Source: Sclerurus mexicanus (taxonomy: Eukaryota > Chordata > Aves > Passeriformes > Furnariidae). Taken from it: a DNA stretch of 64,000 bases. The translations under genes were made by a program, and so were the position numbers. The stretch lies in NCBI GenBank assembly GCA_013396755.1, contig VWZF01005684.1, forward strand, positions 1 to 64,000, in the 5' to 3' direction. Shown here piece after piece: positions 9,815 through 23,900 of this stretch (position 1 is its first letter; the number at the start of each line of letters is the position of its first letter). The notes under the pieces were generated by a model that had not been told where the DNA came from, did no database searches, and was given only the letters and a program-made list of their open reading frames with translations.

Positions 9815-10300
9815 ACCATTAAAATGTAAGATAAACATAATGCAGGCATATTTCTGTTAGTGAAGTTATCCTCGTTAGTCCTAAAAACGTCTCACCATTA
9901 GACAAGGCTGGATTCAGTCTCAGTCACAAGATTTTAGATCTGCATCCTTTTTTTTTTTTTTTTGTATGCACATTACATTTGTGTCATGCTTTGCAGAAGA
10001 ACACGATATTCCCAAAGAACCAAAAGAAGAAAAAAAATACTCTGACAGCAACCATTAGTTAAGAGTGCAATGAATAAACCCCTTGCACAAGAGTATCAGG
10101 ACTAATTAAGATTCTGTTTAGCAGCCCTGGATGGAATGTTAATGTAGCTTTGACTAACTGGGAATAAGCAGGGGGAAAAACTGCATTTTAAGAGGAATGC
10201 TGGGGTGATAACATCTCTCACTTCTTCTGTCCAAGGTCTGCCCAAGCCTGTTACAAAGTCATTATCTCAAATTACTCCTGTACTTCATTTTTAGAGGGTT
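9815..10300. promoter_or_regulatory. Candidate conserved noncoding element
   Basis: Unique sequence with a poly(T) run at 9948-9963, followed by a compositionally balanced stretch containing TCTGACAGCAACCATTAG near 10040 and GGACTAATTAAGATTCTG near 10099. These offer TALE-type TGACAG and TAATTA sites. No gene is recognisable. Confidence 0.28.
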
Positions 10301-13300
10301 TGGACAAGATCTCCTGGTGTTGAAGTGCTGCCTAGAGCCTCACAAAGCCAATACTCTCTAAGGGGATAAAGGCTGAATCAACCCACTATCTCTACCTTCG
10401 AGAGTTTGCTGGTACCAGCTTCTTGGACAAATACAGCCAGGATTCTGGAGGCAGATTAGGATCTATTGCTGGCGTCTCCTCACAAATCCCTAAAGGGTTT
10501 TTGACCCTTTGAAGTTTCGTCTATTTTGCTTACACAGAAGTTTACATGATTAAGTCAGGATTTTACAAGGCTCAACAAGGCAAATTTAGTCACCTCGGAA
10601 CACTCAACACTAAAAAAAACCTAAAATATCCAGTTGTCCTGCTACTTGTTTAGCTCCAGAAATACTACCATACTGTCATATTTGCAGTGATTAGTTTCAT
10701 AAAAAAGAAAAATATCCACAAGACTGCTTCAGCAGGGGAGGGTAAAAACAAACACCCTTCCCCACGTATTATTATTATTAATTTTATTTTAATTGTATTT
10801 TTTCAGACTTTGATACCACANCTATGTTTCTGGGAGAGTGGATAAAATTTCCCAAAGTCCTTTCCAGTCTTTCTAACATTTCCAGACTGCCTCGACTACT
10901 TCTTATCCAGACAGTTACATATTTTCACTGTCAAGCAACAAGCCCCCCTAATCCTTCCCTCTGAGGTAAACTTTTGCAAATGCTTTACTTGTTAAAAGCA
11001 GCCTTGCATAAGGCAAATTTTTTCTTAGAAGGAGAAGGCTGGGAACTGACAGCATAAACAGAAGAGGAGGAGCAGAGCTCTTTCTCAGGGAATAGCTACC
11101 TATTTAAAGAAGTCTCCTGCAGTCAGAGCAGGAGGGCTGTAGCTAGGGACTGTGGTTGCATCTGGCCCACCATACTTGCCTGGCCTTTTGTGGAATACAA
11201 ACAGTCTCCTTTTCCCTATCTTTCTTTCTTCCGCTCTCCCACCAGAGGGAAGATTGCTCTGCTAACTGATTACTCCCGCAGAGTTATTTTCAATAAAGGA
11301 AGGAATGATCTGTTCAATCCACCCAGTCTCTGAAAAAATAACAACAATAATAATAATAATAATAATACCTGGTAGGTTGGCAATTTTCTGTAGCTGGATC
11401 AGTAAGTAGCAAGGACAACAAGGGCAATGAAGTGAGCTGCAGATTTTGCGTTCTCAATTGATTTGTAATTGATGAATGGATTTTCTTGTGCAGCTGCAAT
11501 GTGGTTAAAAACTGTTGAAGAAGTAGGTGTTCTGGGAGGTGTTATTTTGTAAGGGAGACAGTCAGGAGTAACTGGGTGTGTTTATCAGCAGGAGATCTGA
11601 GCAAGAAACATTAGCTGTTAGTGGCTAGGATTCAACTTTCCATAGGCCTCTACCACCTGCAGTCTCGTAGGTGACTCACATGGAAATGGGTTCCTGCCGG
11701 CTACATCGGGGCATTGATCTGGCACAGAGTTCCCCATTGATTCTGGTGAGGAGTGCTTTGCTGATCTCAACTGCAAGCCGTGCACTACTACCATTCTGGT
11801 GGAAATTGGTCAGGCCTGGTTTTGCAAAAGAGGAGGGAGTCATATCTTGTAGTATATCTCTCACACATTTTAAGGAAGTGGAAGGGACTTTTACACTGTT
11901 TAAATGGGTGTATTTCCTATTTCTGGTATGCCTTTTTCCCCTGCTTGTAGGGATGTACCTGGTAGTTAGTGCATTTGCAATGTATCTTAAAGCACTTTAA
12001 TGTGGGTACCAAGAGATATACAAAGCTGTTACAGAGCCTTTGGATTATAGATGTTTACTACAGGTCTGGATGAACTTTAGGACCTGGTTCCTGAGTGGGG
12101 TTTTTTCCATATGTTCTGAATTCACACTGTAAACCATCTGGGCTTCAGTGCAGTACCTTGTTTTTGTGTTGCTTTTCGGGGGAAAAAAAAAAAAAAAGAA
12201 AAAATAGTCTTCAGAAAGGAAAAGCCTCTGGGCATCAGGACCTCCTGACACCTTTTGTAAAGGGATTAGGGCTATGTTCAAGAAGGAGACAAGGTGTAAA
12301 TACGATAGAAATGTCTTACTTGGCTTCTTATCCCTGAGATCACTTGAATTCAGGCTTGTACTCTTTTTTGACTTAAACTCACTCAGGAAATAAGGTGCTG
12401 TTTCCCTTGTGTCTAGAAAGGCTTCACCCTTCCAGAGGTGAGAAGTTTATGCCTAAGCATGTTTGGGATGCTGACCCCATCTCCTTGGAGGGCTCATGCT
12501 GGTATACCCTCTCCAAGCAGGCCTAAAACCCCAGTCCCTTGAAGGAGGTGGTCACCCTTGTCTTCTCCAGCACACCTGAGACAGAGTTGCTCCTGCTGGT
12601 GATAGCACAAACCAAACAGAAAACCTTTGGAGCAGTGATAGAAAATATTCCCAGCAGAGTGACTTAACCTCTAGGCAATGCAGCCATGTCTCTGTGCTGC
12701 TTCTCTCTGTAGTGGTGTGTCCCTTGCCTCCTTTTTCTGCACAGCCTCATCAGGAGAGGTGGAGTGAGACTCCCCCCTGCCCCTTACTGCTTCTTTACTT
12801 CTCTGTGAAAGAGGGTCCACAGAGACTTTCCTGTACAGGCGGGCTCCAGCATATGGACATTATCTTCCCTGAGCTCGTAGTTGTGTGTGCCTGCAGGGGA
12901 AGCAGATTTAAGCCACATTTTGCCACTTTTTGTACTTTGTATTGGATATCTGCACACAGGCGAGCACTTCGTGCTCAGGGAGAGGGTTGCTCTGGACAGA
13001 GCACCCCACAAGCAGGGAGCTGGCAGGCCAGGAAATGCAGGTGAGGCTCTGTCCCACTGACTGGTTAGAAGATATGGGATTTAATGCCTCTCTTTCTCTT
13101 CCTGCTTGCTATTCTCCTGTCTGAGAAAAATCTTATTCTCAGCACATGTTTCTTCTGGGAAAAAACAACCCACCCCAAAACCTCCAGTGCCATGCTCAGA
13201 TCTATCTCTTTCTAAAGATTATGAGATTTTCTTCTTTGTTATTGTTGTTTTTGTTGCTGTTCTAGATTTTCATTTGTTGTTTGATTTTGAAACTTCGCTC

Positions 13301-14689
13301 ACACTAAATTTTATGCTGTAATTTTGGAAAAGACTTGTTAATTTATAAAATCATGAAATGTAGAATACTTAACTCATTACTCAGTTCCATGATCTGGGGC
13401 TTTGAAGTAAAAAAAAACCAAAACAATGAAAGAAGTATGAGATATCCTTCAAAACATTGAATTTTCACTTGATTTTAAAATATTATTATTGTCAGGAAAA
13501 CAACTGCATAATTACATTTCTATTTCTCTGTTTAGTCAGTGTTAATGTCTGTAATCCAGATCTTTTTGCTTCACCAGCCCACACACATTTTTAAAAATTC
13601 CTGTTAGAACTGCAAAATGTGTTTATAGAGGAATAAAAATCTACCTTATTTCAATATTTTCATAGTGAATAATTTGAATTGCAGAATATTATTGGTACAC
13701 ATGTAAGAACATATAATTTATCTTTCTTATGCTGAATATGGGAAGTTTGCCATATCAAACATTTTTTTTTTTTTTTTTACAACAGCTACAAAGAACTACA
13801 CAGTGAAATCTTCCAAAATGTCTTTTTGCAAACCCCCATCTGAATTACAAACACACATAATTCTACTTTAGCTAACTTCAATGGGAGTTAAAAGCTCAAG
13901 AAATAACATTCAAATGAACTTTCATTATCTATGATAGCGAGAATAAAATTCTAGTCCTGCAACTGACATAATAGGAAAAAAATGTTTACAGAAATTGATA
14001 AACTAAAGAAACTACTCTATTAAAAACACAGTTTTTGAATGTTTTAGAGGACTAGAAACAATAAAAATGTCCGTGGAAATATGGTCCCTAATGTCCTTGA
14101 AAAATCCATACAGCTGAGTCCAATTTCTCTTATTGTATCCAGTCCTAAAAATCCTGGTAAAGTTGAACAATTAATCCTTAAGTTATTTTAATGTAATATG
14201 CATATAAACTTATTTTTATTAATGGAGTAGGTTTGTGATTGTGAAGATAATGTCACAGTGTAAATCCATAGTAAACTTGTTTTCAAGCTAATGAAAGGAT
14301 TGTACAGCAGATAAATCTGTATATTAAGATAAAAATATCTTTTTATTGTCTTTCTTTTATTCTAATCTTTTTTAGAATGCCTGGGAATATTACATGTGAA
14401 TGCATTAGGTCTTTTTGTGACTCAGTGGGCAATAAAACTTCAGCCATCTCCTTCTATTATCACAGTGCTATGAATACATTATAATAGGAGTATATAATGA
14501 ATATGCCATAAAAAATCATTTGGAAGAAACAGCTGCTTTTAAAATATGTCAAATGACTCATCAATACCGTGAAAACAGTTTCTAATATTGTCCAATTGTG
14601 AATTAGCTATTTTTGCCTTAAGGATAATAGAAGAGTTCTAAAATCCAAAATCTAAAATGCACAGATAGAATGCAAGTCTATTTAATTGA
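10301..14689. other. Gene desert segment 1
   Basis: No supported gene. It holds an (AAT)7 microsatellite at 11346-11366, one ambiguous base at 10821, a poly(T) of 17 at 13762-13778, and a somewhat GC-richer stretch at about 12400-13060. The frames at 11671-12000 and 12694-13044 lie in this segment and have no known domain or codon-like structure. A fragment GCTAACTTCAATGGGAGTTA near 13870 resembles an old amniote repeat. Confidence 0.55.
11346..11366 (+). repeat. (AAT)7 microsatellite
   Basis: Seven perfect AAT units preceded by two AAC units. Confidence 0.95.
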
Positions 14690-14950
14690 ACAAAAGAATT
14701 GTTATTTGGGAAATGCCAACTCTTTGGTGGAAAAATTGCTACCATGGATATCCACCTTTGTACAGAATGAAGAAAAGTCCAGCGGAAAAAGCCCCTGTAT
14801 GTTCACATCAATAGTTACTTCATCGTAAAACATGTTCATAAGAGAACAAAAGTAAGATCCCACAGCTGTCATTTATGTGATATCCACACTGCCAAACGCT
14901 TGAATTGAAAGGATAAATAAGTTAAATTAATTTTTTAAATTCCTTATTTT
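14690..14950. promoter_or_regulatory. Weak candidate conserved noncoding element
   Basis: A non-repetitive block with CACAGCTGTCATTTATGTGA near 14861 (E-box plus TALE-type TGTCA) and TTAAATTAATTTTTTAAATT near 14921. It stands out from its surroundings only in composition, so the call is tentative. Confidence 0.18.
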
Positions 14951-17900
14951 TTTTGTGTGCTATAATACATAGAATTCCTTTAATTGGGTCATTCAGTGGC
15001 CAAACTCCAGGTGACCCTGGAGCCCAAGACTGTGATGATCATGCCTCCAAGGCACACTGGGCATGTGACATGGAAGGCTATTGTCCTGAGCTGGAGCTGG
15101 GAGTGTTCTAGGATTTTCTTGCAGAAGTCTACTGTGAGGCACTGCTCCATCTCCATCTCTGTATCATGAATTCTTTCTCAGTCTGTGATTCCAGATGCAA
15201 CTGGTTAGTATATCACAGATCAGGTCAGGCATTTGATGTGTAGGGGTCATATGTAAAACCCATATGTAAGAAAGAGAGAGGGAGATGGAAGAAAGAGGGA
15301 GAAATCACTGCCTTGCAAATGTGCAAAGCACAAGCACAGTAAAAGGGCAAAGTTTTTGGGAATCAAACAGTACAAAATATGTCAGATCTGATATTTTCTC
15401 ATGTATGTCATTTCCACTTTTTTTTTTTTAAGATAAAAATAAGCTGTGCTGTAACTAACTCTTATCACCTATCATCCTCAGTAAGAATCCAGTATACACC
15501 TCATCAGCTGAACTGAACAACTGATACATTAGGTAGTGTCAGATGAAGGAGCTGGGACTGTGCTGGCTGCTGGGAGCCTAGTCTGACAGCTTTCTTTTCA
15601 CCTCCTGTACTGAAGCCATCAGATATTTCTGGAACATCATCTACTGGTTGTAGAGGCAGACTTCTTGTTTCTTGTTAGACAGTCTTAGTCATCACGGCAA
15701 TTATTTGATACCGTGAGTAAAGAAGAGCAACTCTTGGGACCTGGGTTGAAGCTGGGAAAGTAAATACCTAATATTGAAAACACCCTCAAGAGAAATGTAG
15801 TGTGTTCATACACAGGAGGCGTATACCAGAGGAGGGGGAAACCTCATTTCTATCAAAGTCAGAGCTTCATAATGTTCAGCCAGGATTTGTCTATATACTG
15901 AGACATAGCTATCAACTTGTAGTATAATGTTGTCAATGCCCAGGTTAAAGGAAAACTATATATTTGTAAAATATGTTTTACATTGAAAATGTGACATCAT
16001 ATTACTGTAGCTCTACATAATTAAACATATTAATTTCTTCAAATTTAATAATCTGTGAACCAACCCACAAGGATCTAAGAGTATAAATTAAGGGACTATG
16101 GTTGCCTGTATCTAAAAATGTAAACATAGTTAGAACTATGATAAACCAGGATGAGGTTAGGCTTTCCATCAATTCATTTAAGATTTATGTTTGCAACATT
16201 TGTTATACTCTGTAAGTTTTTCCTCCATGAAGCCCTTGGAATGAAACTAAAAATAAAGATAAAACAATGAAGATATTATTTATCCAACTATTCAGAGTTT
16301 ATTGTGATGTATAAAGAGAATGGGATAGACTCCATAGTAATTTGATAAAAAGTCCTTCTAAATAAGGTAGATTTTTTTCCATTCTTCTTAAACTGTCAAT
16401 AAGTCCGGCTTTGTGGTGGTAAATAGCTACGTGCAGCAGTATTTCAACAATCCCTTTCAATATACTGCCTTGAAGAGGAACTGAGAGTACTGTAAGATGT
16501 TCAAGTAATTTTCATCTCAGAACTCTAAATGCATTTATATTTTTACATGAGTATTAAGTATCCCTTGGGTGAAAATAGTCACTCTTGTTACACAAAAAAG
16601 GCTGGTGAATTTGTTAAGAGGAATTTGGCCTTGTGAGTTTTGTGGGAACTTAAAAAGAGAAACAAGTCATGGTTTTGATATGGTTACACACAAATGCAGG
16701 TAAACAGAAAAAACTTTGAAATGCATGCAGAATAACAATGCTAGCAGATTGTTAAAAATAGATATATGTTCAGTGAACACTTATATGTATATATATATGC
16801 TACAGATGGAGCTAAAAATGAGTTCCTTATTTAAAGATGGATAACATTTTCTTATGTAAGGTTGTGGTGTAGTTCTTACTGTTAGATGTAATCCTTCAGA
16901 CAAGAATTTTTTATGACTGATGTTGGCCTCACACTGCATGCCTTGCTTTTATATAACACAACAAAACAGTTTAACTGTTTCCAGGAATGATAAGGAGAGT
17001 TTGTTTGGTTTGCTAATGTTAAAAATCTGACCGTACTGAATAAACTGCTTTAGAGTAAATGATGTAAATTTAAGAAGGAGGTATCTTGAGGCCAGAAAGA
17101 GGTGCATTTTTTTCTTTCCTTGTAAAAATACACACCCATTTGGCAGAGTTATCATTGGATATAGTTGATGTAATAGCTTATAGTTTAATTAATTGTAGAT
17201 TTCATCTGTAATGTGTGTATTCAAGACTGGCAATCTCTTGAGTAGAGCTAAATGTCACTCCTTATAATTGTTCCTCTTAAGTGCCTCAGTAACTCTAAAA
17301 CTGAGGGCAGGAAGACTGTCTTTTTTTCTACTCTCATTCTTCCTTCATTGTCATCCGCATCACTTCAGGGCAATCTGAAGAAGGACAGATTAATCAGCCT
17401 TGAATAAAAGCCTGAGGGAGTAGAGCAGGGACAGGGACAGATATCTCCAGGACTTAGGATCTGAAGGAGAAGGCAACAGGATCTAGAAGAGGTAATAGAT
17501 GAGATCAAGTGGTAGAAACAATAGAAAATAGGAAGAGAAGTGAAAACAGCTTGTCCAGAGGAAAAGATAGGGGTAGAATGCAAAAGGTTAGAAAAGATTG
17601 TAGAAGGTCTATGGCAACAAAAACACATTGTCTTCCAGAACCTGGGGTGAGACCAAGGATTTCCGTTTTTCAGAGTTCCTCTGCTACTTACTAAATAACT
17701 GGGATGTCACTGTCAATGAATATTTCTTATTCCCCACAGCAGTGGGACCACAATCACTGTTGATTATTCCCTTGTTTCAGGTGATAAACTTCTGCTGGAA
17801 TTCACATTCCAGTGCTGTTGTCCACAATGCAAGAATTTGAAAAAAGTCATACGATTAATGTTTTTGTCAGATTGAGAAACAAAGAAATAATTATTTTTTT

Positions 17901-20900
17901 TCTTCCCTAGGCCCTGCATCATCCCACTTGTTTGTCTGCTGAATAGACAGAAATGACACAAGTGGGCTTTTAAATATACGTATATGTGTGAACATGCACA
18001 TATATGTGTTTCATACATACATATATATATACATATTGCTATGTATTCTCTCTTTTCATATGTCTTTTTGTGGGCTGAAGATGGAATAAATAGAAGCAGG
18101 GAATTACATAATCCTGTGAACAGTTACTTTGGTGAAGTTATTTACCTTATTTGAGTGAGGATTGCCAAATCCAGCATGAGAATTTGTGACATTGATGTTA
18201 TTCAGATGTGAGAATTTCCAGGATTCCAAGTACTGGCTGTAGTTATTTAGAGACTTTCTGTTTCTTCCAGCAGTGTTAGTGCTGCAATATGCTGTAACTA
18301 ACCGATTGCAGCAAGGCTCCATGCTAAATTTATACATACAGAGTTCCCATATCTCTCCAAAAACGTATGCAGATAGCTAGAGTCAATTCAGGCACTGAGC
18401 CATTTTTAAGTTTAAAGTTACTAGTTTACATTAATATTTGTAGGATTAGAGCCTTGGTTATTTTGTTGTCTTCCTAAATGTGAAAGGGATAGGGACAAGT
18501 CAGGGCGAAACTGCCAGATGTGTTGATCCTGCCAAAGCATTAGTAGTGTATCTAATGCTTTTCTTGAGGCAGTTGGTTGGTTAGTCAGTGACTCTTTACC
18601 CCCAAAAATTACTCCTAGAAAGGCAAACAAACCTAAGGACTTAGCAGCAGAAAGGGTATATATTAGAGAAGAATATACTTTTCTCTTGCTTCCTTTCAGC
18701 TACTCCAGAGAAATAAGATGTGACATAATGCATATGAACTAACAAATATCTTACACTTAATGACATCCAAAAAGTGAATGGAACAATAGGAAATCATATG
18801 AAGTAAAATTTTACGGATCTTTCAGTTCCCAGCTATGCAGATTAGTAGTCACACCAGCAAGAATTCAAATCTCTATTTTTCATGTATGTATGCGTATATC
18901 CATGTTTCTCCTGGTATTTTACACAAATGAGTAGGCATGGGTGCACACGCACTTCTCTCTAGTATAATGGAATTTGCTTCTTATGCTCATCTGCAGCAAA
19001 ATTTTGACCTCAGATGCTCTATTTCAGAAGGTTCCGCGATCTTTGATTTGATTTATGATACTAGAAGAGCTATATCAAAATGTTTTTTGCAACGGTCAAT
19101 AAATACTGCTAAAAAGAGAGTATTATACCATATAAAATCTGTCATTCTCATTAATTTAGGTATCAGATTAGGAGAGCATCTCTGTCTAAAACTAATGCCC
19201 TTTTTAGGAAGGCAATTGAAACTTGCTTGAACAGGTCTGAGCCTGGCAGTTTCTGTGACTTTACAGTTAAAAGTTTCTCACTCTAGGGTGCTCCTGTCTT
19301 GTCAGTTGGGCTTCTATGACAGTGTATAATAAGGTTTCATATGTTTTAAAAAATGATAAAGTGTTGTCTGGGTATGGAAAAGACTGAGAAAATAAGCAAG
19401 ACAAATTTAAGGATAGTTTCTCTGCTGTCTTGATTACCTGATTGTGCCACATGGAATGGTGACCTCCGCTGCTTATGTCCTGTATGATTTTGTCTCAGAT
19501 AGGGATTGAGGCACTGTGTTATGATGAAGCAGCTCTGTCCTGTTATGCCCTGCTGTTTATCACCATGTCACATCAGGGAGTGTAGCATCTGAGAGTGAAG
19601 CTGGCTGCTCCTGGTTGGAGATGTTTTTCTTTCCATGGAAGTCATACGAAAAAAGTAGTCTTACGCTGAGAAAATTTCATGCTCCTGAAATAATTGTACT
19701 CAGGTTTGGCTCTAACCAGGCAGTATTTTGTCTGGTGGCATTAAAAATTAATGAAAACGGGCACAGAAAGCTAAACTGTGTAGGATTTCACAGCAGAAAT
19801 TCAGAGGATTTCTTCATGATGTCGAAGAACATCCATTTGGTCTGACAGAGGTCCAGGAAGAATTCAGTTTTGTCTTCCCATGTCTAAGGAACTTGTACCT
19901 GATGTGGGCAACTGGGGCCCAGCGTTGAGAAGGCAGGCATCCTGATTCTGCTCCAACCAGGGGGATGAGATGGTTGTGACTGAATCATTTGCAGCAGTGT
20001 TGTTCTCAGTTTCACTTTCACACTCCTGAATGCATTCCTTCGGCAATCCCCTGCCTCAGGCAGCTGTTTATTTTGCCTTCATTGGTCTTAATTTAAAACA
20101 AAAATAAAAATAAATAGATAATGTCTCAAGCATCCACTATAATATTTTGCTTAAATATCTCTAGGTTTTAGAGTTTCCTCTTTATAGATGTTAATAGTGT
20201 TTTTCAAGTCAGGTTTTTAAAGGTCAGACCAAGTATTGTGGACATTCAGGTTATTCTTTTTTAATATCCACTTATAGGCAAAAATTGAAATTAACAGCAC
20301 CTGAGCCATGAGTAAAAAAAACCCTCAAACATATTACTGTTAGAAAGTTTCTTAAATAGCATCAGAAAACTGGAAGCCTTGAGAAGGGCAAAAGAAGAAA
20401 AATAGGATCAATTAAATACAGTATTTTCTGCTTTTCCCCTGGAATTTGTTTGCACTAATATTTTTTAATTTCTTTATTACAGTCTACCTTGTTGCTGATA
20501 TAACTGTGTTCTTCACTATTTCAGGTTAAGCAATAAGCCCCTACCAAGCCAAGAATAGCTAGATGTGACACTTTAGGCTTCTGTCAAATGATTAAAGTGA
20601 AGTGAGTTGTGCCGGTTTGCAGACCTTATTAGAAGCTCACTGTAACAGTCAGAAAAATCACTCTTTTATTTAATTGAGATGTGGATGAAGTTGTAAGTGG
20701 AGGTATTCTTTTCATATTTAAGAAGGCATGATGAGAAGAATTTATGCTGTGACTTTTCAAACCCTTTCTTGGCTATAGAAAGAGAAGTGTCTAATGCCTT
20801 GAGCATTTCAGCTATTCAGGAAGATAATATAGTCAATCAAATTAATCTGTGTTACTTGTCAATAACAGATAAAGATGCTTATGCATGCCACTATTTGTTG

Positions 20901-23900
20901 AGATTGCTTGTTAAATAGTTTTACAAGTGCCTTTAAACAATAAGCTGAACACAAATGTGATTATTCAATATATCGTTTGATAAAATTAAATTCTTTTCAG
21001 AACCATCCAATTGGATGTCAAAGTGACTTGACAGTGTTTTTGGTGTTTTAGTTGAACTCACTTTACCCTAGCTTTTGGTTGTTGCTCATTTGTTTATTTG
21101 GTTGGTTTATTTTTTAACTAATTTTTTCTCCCTGCCAAAGACTGGCAAGTCTAAATTAATCATTTGACCAAAGATATTTAGTTCATGACTTGCATTATGA
21201 AATGATTATAACTGCAGCTAAAAGGGAGGGTGACTTCACAGAAAGCAAATATTTCTTGTTAAGTAAATCTGGAATACAGATCAACCATAATTGCCAAACA
21301 TGATGAAAGTAAATCTGGAATATCTTATGTCTCCTCTAGTAAAACATAAACAGATGCAAAAAGTCCAACGTAATATTTTTGGTCACTTTTTGATGCCTGT
21401 TGTTATACCTAAACTACAAACATCAGGATAATCTTCTTATATACTGAGAATTCTACATTGTGCAACATCAAGATTTTGTTTTGCAGAACTTTATTTAACC
21501 TCCAACCACTCTGGAATAAGCCTCTGAGCTTTATATTCATCGCAAGTAGAACATTAAGAGAGTCCTGACAGCAGAATAAATTCACTTAGGTTATTTACTT
21601 AGCTTAGCCGTTTGTATGTACTTGGTTGAAATGAGACATCAAAATAAATCAGTTAATTTGTGTCTTGGTTCAGTGTCTTTAAGGAGTCCAGTAATAATAA
21701 TAACACCACTAAGAAATAGAACTCCCTATGAATTTTTTCCCTTATTTGAACTTTTGGAGAAGTTTATTCCCTAGCTAAATCTCACACAGAGAGTTGTTCT
21801 CATTTCAGGACAATCATATTTCAGTAAATCCACACAGGAATATTAGTCTTAGTTCATTTAATCACCAAATCCTAACAACTAAGTATTCACTTCATTAAAG
21901 ACACTAAAAAATTCTGGCCAGCTGTTTCCTGCCACTTGGCTGAGGACAAGGTGGAGAAAGACAAGCAATTCAATCCTGGGTAACTCTCAGTTGTGTTCAG
22001 CACATAATTATTCTTTCATAATTTTATTCCTAAACTGGAATCTGAATCCAAGGGGGGTTCTGTGACTTATGGGCTTAAATTCTGACATGTTTAAATTCAT
22101 GTTGTAAACACGAAAATTTCCACAGATTTTAGTAATCAACTCAGATTAATGCTTTGTTTTGTCAGCTGCACTTTCTTTTTCTTTTCCTTTTTTTTTTTTT
22201 TTTTGATACCTTTAAAATACAGGAGTCAAATAGATTGAAGAGGGAGGTCTAATGAACATACTAGTTGTATATATGAATGATAGTTATTTGCTCTGTTCCT
22301 GGAAAACTGTTTCCTGTTCTGGTTCAAGTACAAAAATCTAGAATATTGAGAACTCTTTGTCAAAGATAGAGATGACTATATATGGTGACTTGAAAGCTGG
22401 TAGTAATTTTTATGCACTGAAGGTAAAAAAAAATACTGAATACCATTGAAGAGTGACTTAAAAAATACCCATTTGATTGCATGAAGAGTCAGGCCTGTTG
22501 TCTGTGAAAGTAAGTGCTAGGATACCAAATCATAAATCAATATTCCAAGGCCAAAATCTAAACAGACATAGATCACTGAATTTATATAGACTTCTGCTAA
22601 GCTGTGCTTATTTATATAGCTGGATCAGGCTATTGGGTGCTGCAAAAATGACAAAATTATCCAATTTGATCATAATTCAAGAGAACTCTCAAAGATGTGC
22701 ATGTCCCTGGAAACAGAATTTAGCATTCTGTACAGCCCATGGAGAAGATTTGGTATGTCAGGACAGGAACAAAACCTGTCTCCCAGCCCAGGGAATGCTA
22801 AGAAGGGCTGTGTGAAATCCTGACTCTTCCTGGGATGCAAGCAGCCCAGCCCAGGTATCTGCATCCACTTATGCACATATTTGTGTCCTCTCTTGACTAT
22901 AGGGGTGCTGATAATTTTCTTTCGAAGAATAAGCAGGATACGGTCTTTTCAATAAAAGAAATCACCTGCTCACGGCCTCACAGCTGCAGAGCTGGCAATT
23001 TTTTGCAAATTTTCTTCTCTCCCCTGTGTAGCGCCTGGCCCAGTTCAGTGTCCTGGGATGTACTGGGATGTAGACTCTATTCCTACTACATAGATTAATT
23101 AATGGGATAAAGTACACCCATTTTCCCTCACCCTGGGCTTTTAAAATCGAAGCACAGCTTCTCATGATGCTGTCGGCAGCTTGATTTCATTAGCACTTCC
23201 TGGTCATACTCTGTGGGTTGTGATCTGAGTCAGGCAGCTCAGCCAGTAGGGACTCATTCAAGGGGCAAGAAATACTAAACACTTACTATACAGGATCCCT
23301 CAGGGGAGTCAGGATTAATTTGGCATTCCCACCAGGTTAGTAAACAAGGTGCCCAGCTCCTCATCCAAGCTCGAACCAGAGCAAATATGACCACTGTAAA
23401 GTTCACATTACCTTCAGGGCTAGGCAGTAGCCAAGGAAAAGTTTTTGAATAGTAATTTTGCACTTAAATTTACCCTAAACCCCACTTCAGGTGTTGTGTT
23501 CCTGATAGGCTTGCTTCTCTAAATACTTCCCCTCAAGAGGTCTTCAGCATGTGCTTATAAATTAGGCATAAAGCTTAGATGTTGCCTTTGAAAAAGGATG
23601 CTTTACTTAACTTGATATGTGGCCAGCTACAGCTCTAAGGAAGGATCTTAGAAGGTAATGTACTGATGTTCTCCTGATGCACTTCATAAGTTTTGTGGTC
23701 TCATAGATTTCTGTATATAATTCTTGGGATTGCTTTGCATTTTCACTATTATATAGTGGAGAACCTTGTAGAAAGGAAATTTCCTTCAGAAATTATAGCC
23801 CAGTGTTTTCATGGAAATTTGTAAGTAAGACTAACAAAGTGAGGAAAAGTAGGTAGGTGACAATAGCAGCAGCTTAACTCTACTGCATAGACATTTTTTC

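Noticed and set aside
12694..13044. 116-residue open frame in a GC-richer stretch
   Set aside because: No known motif. Overlapping frames on both strands are equally open, and its composition does not suggest coding.
22477..22815. 112-residue open frame
   Set aside because: No similarity I recognise, and its length is within chance for 64 kb read in six frames.
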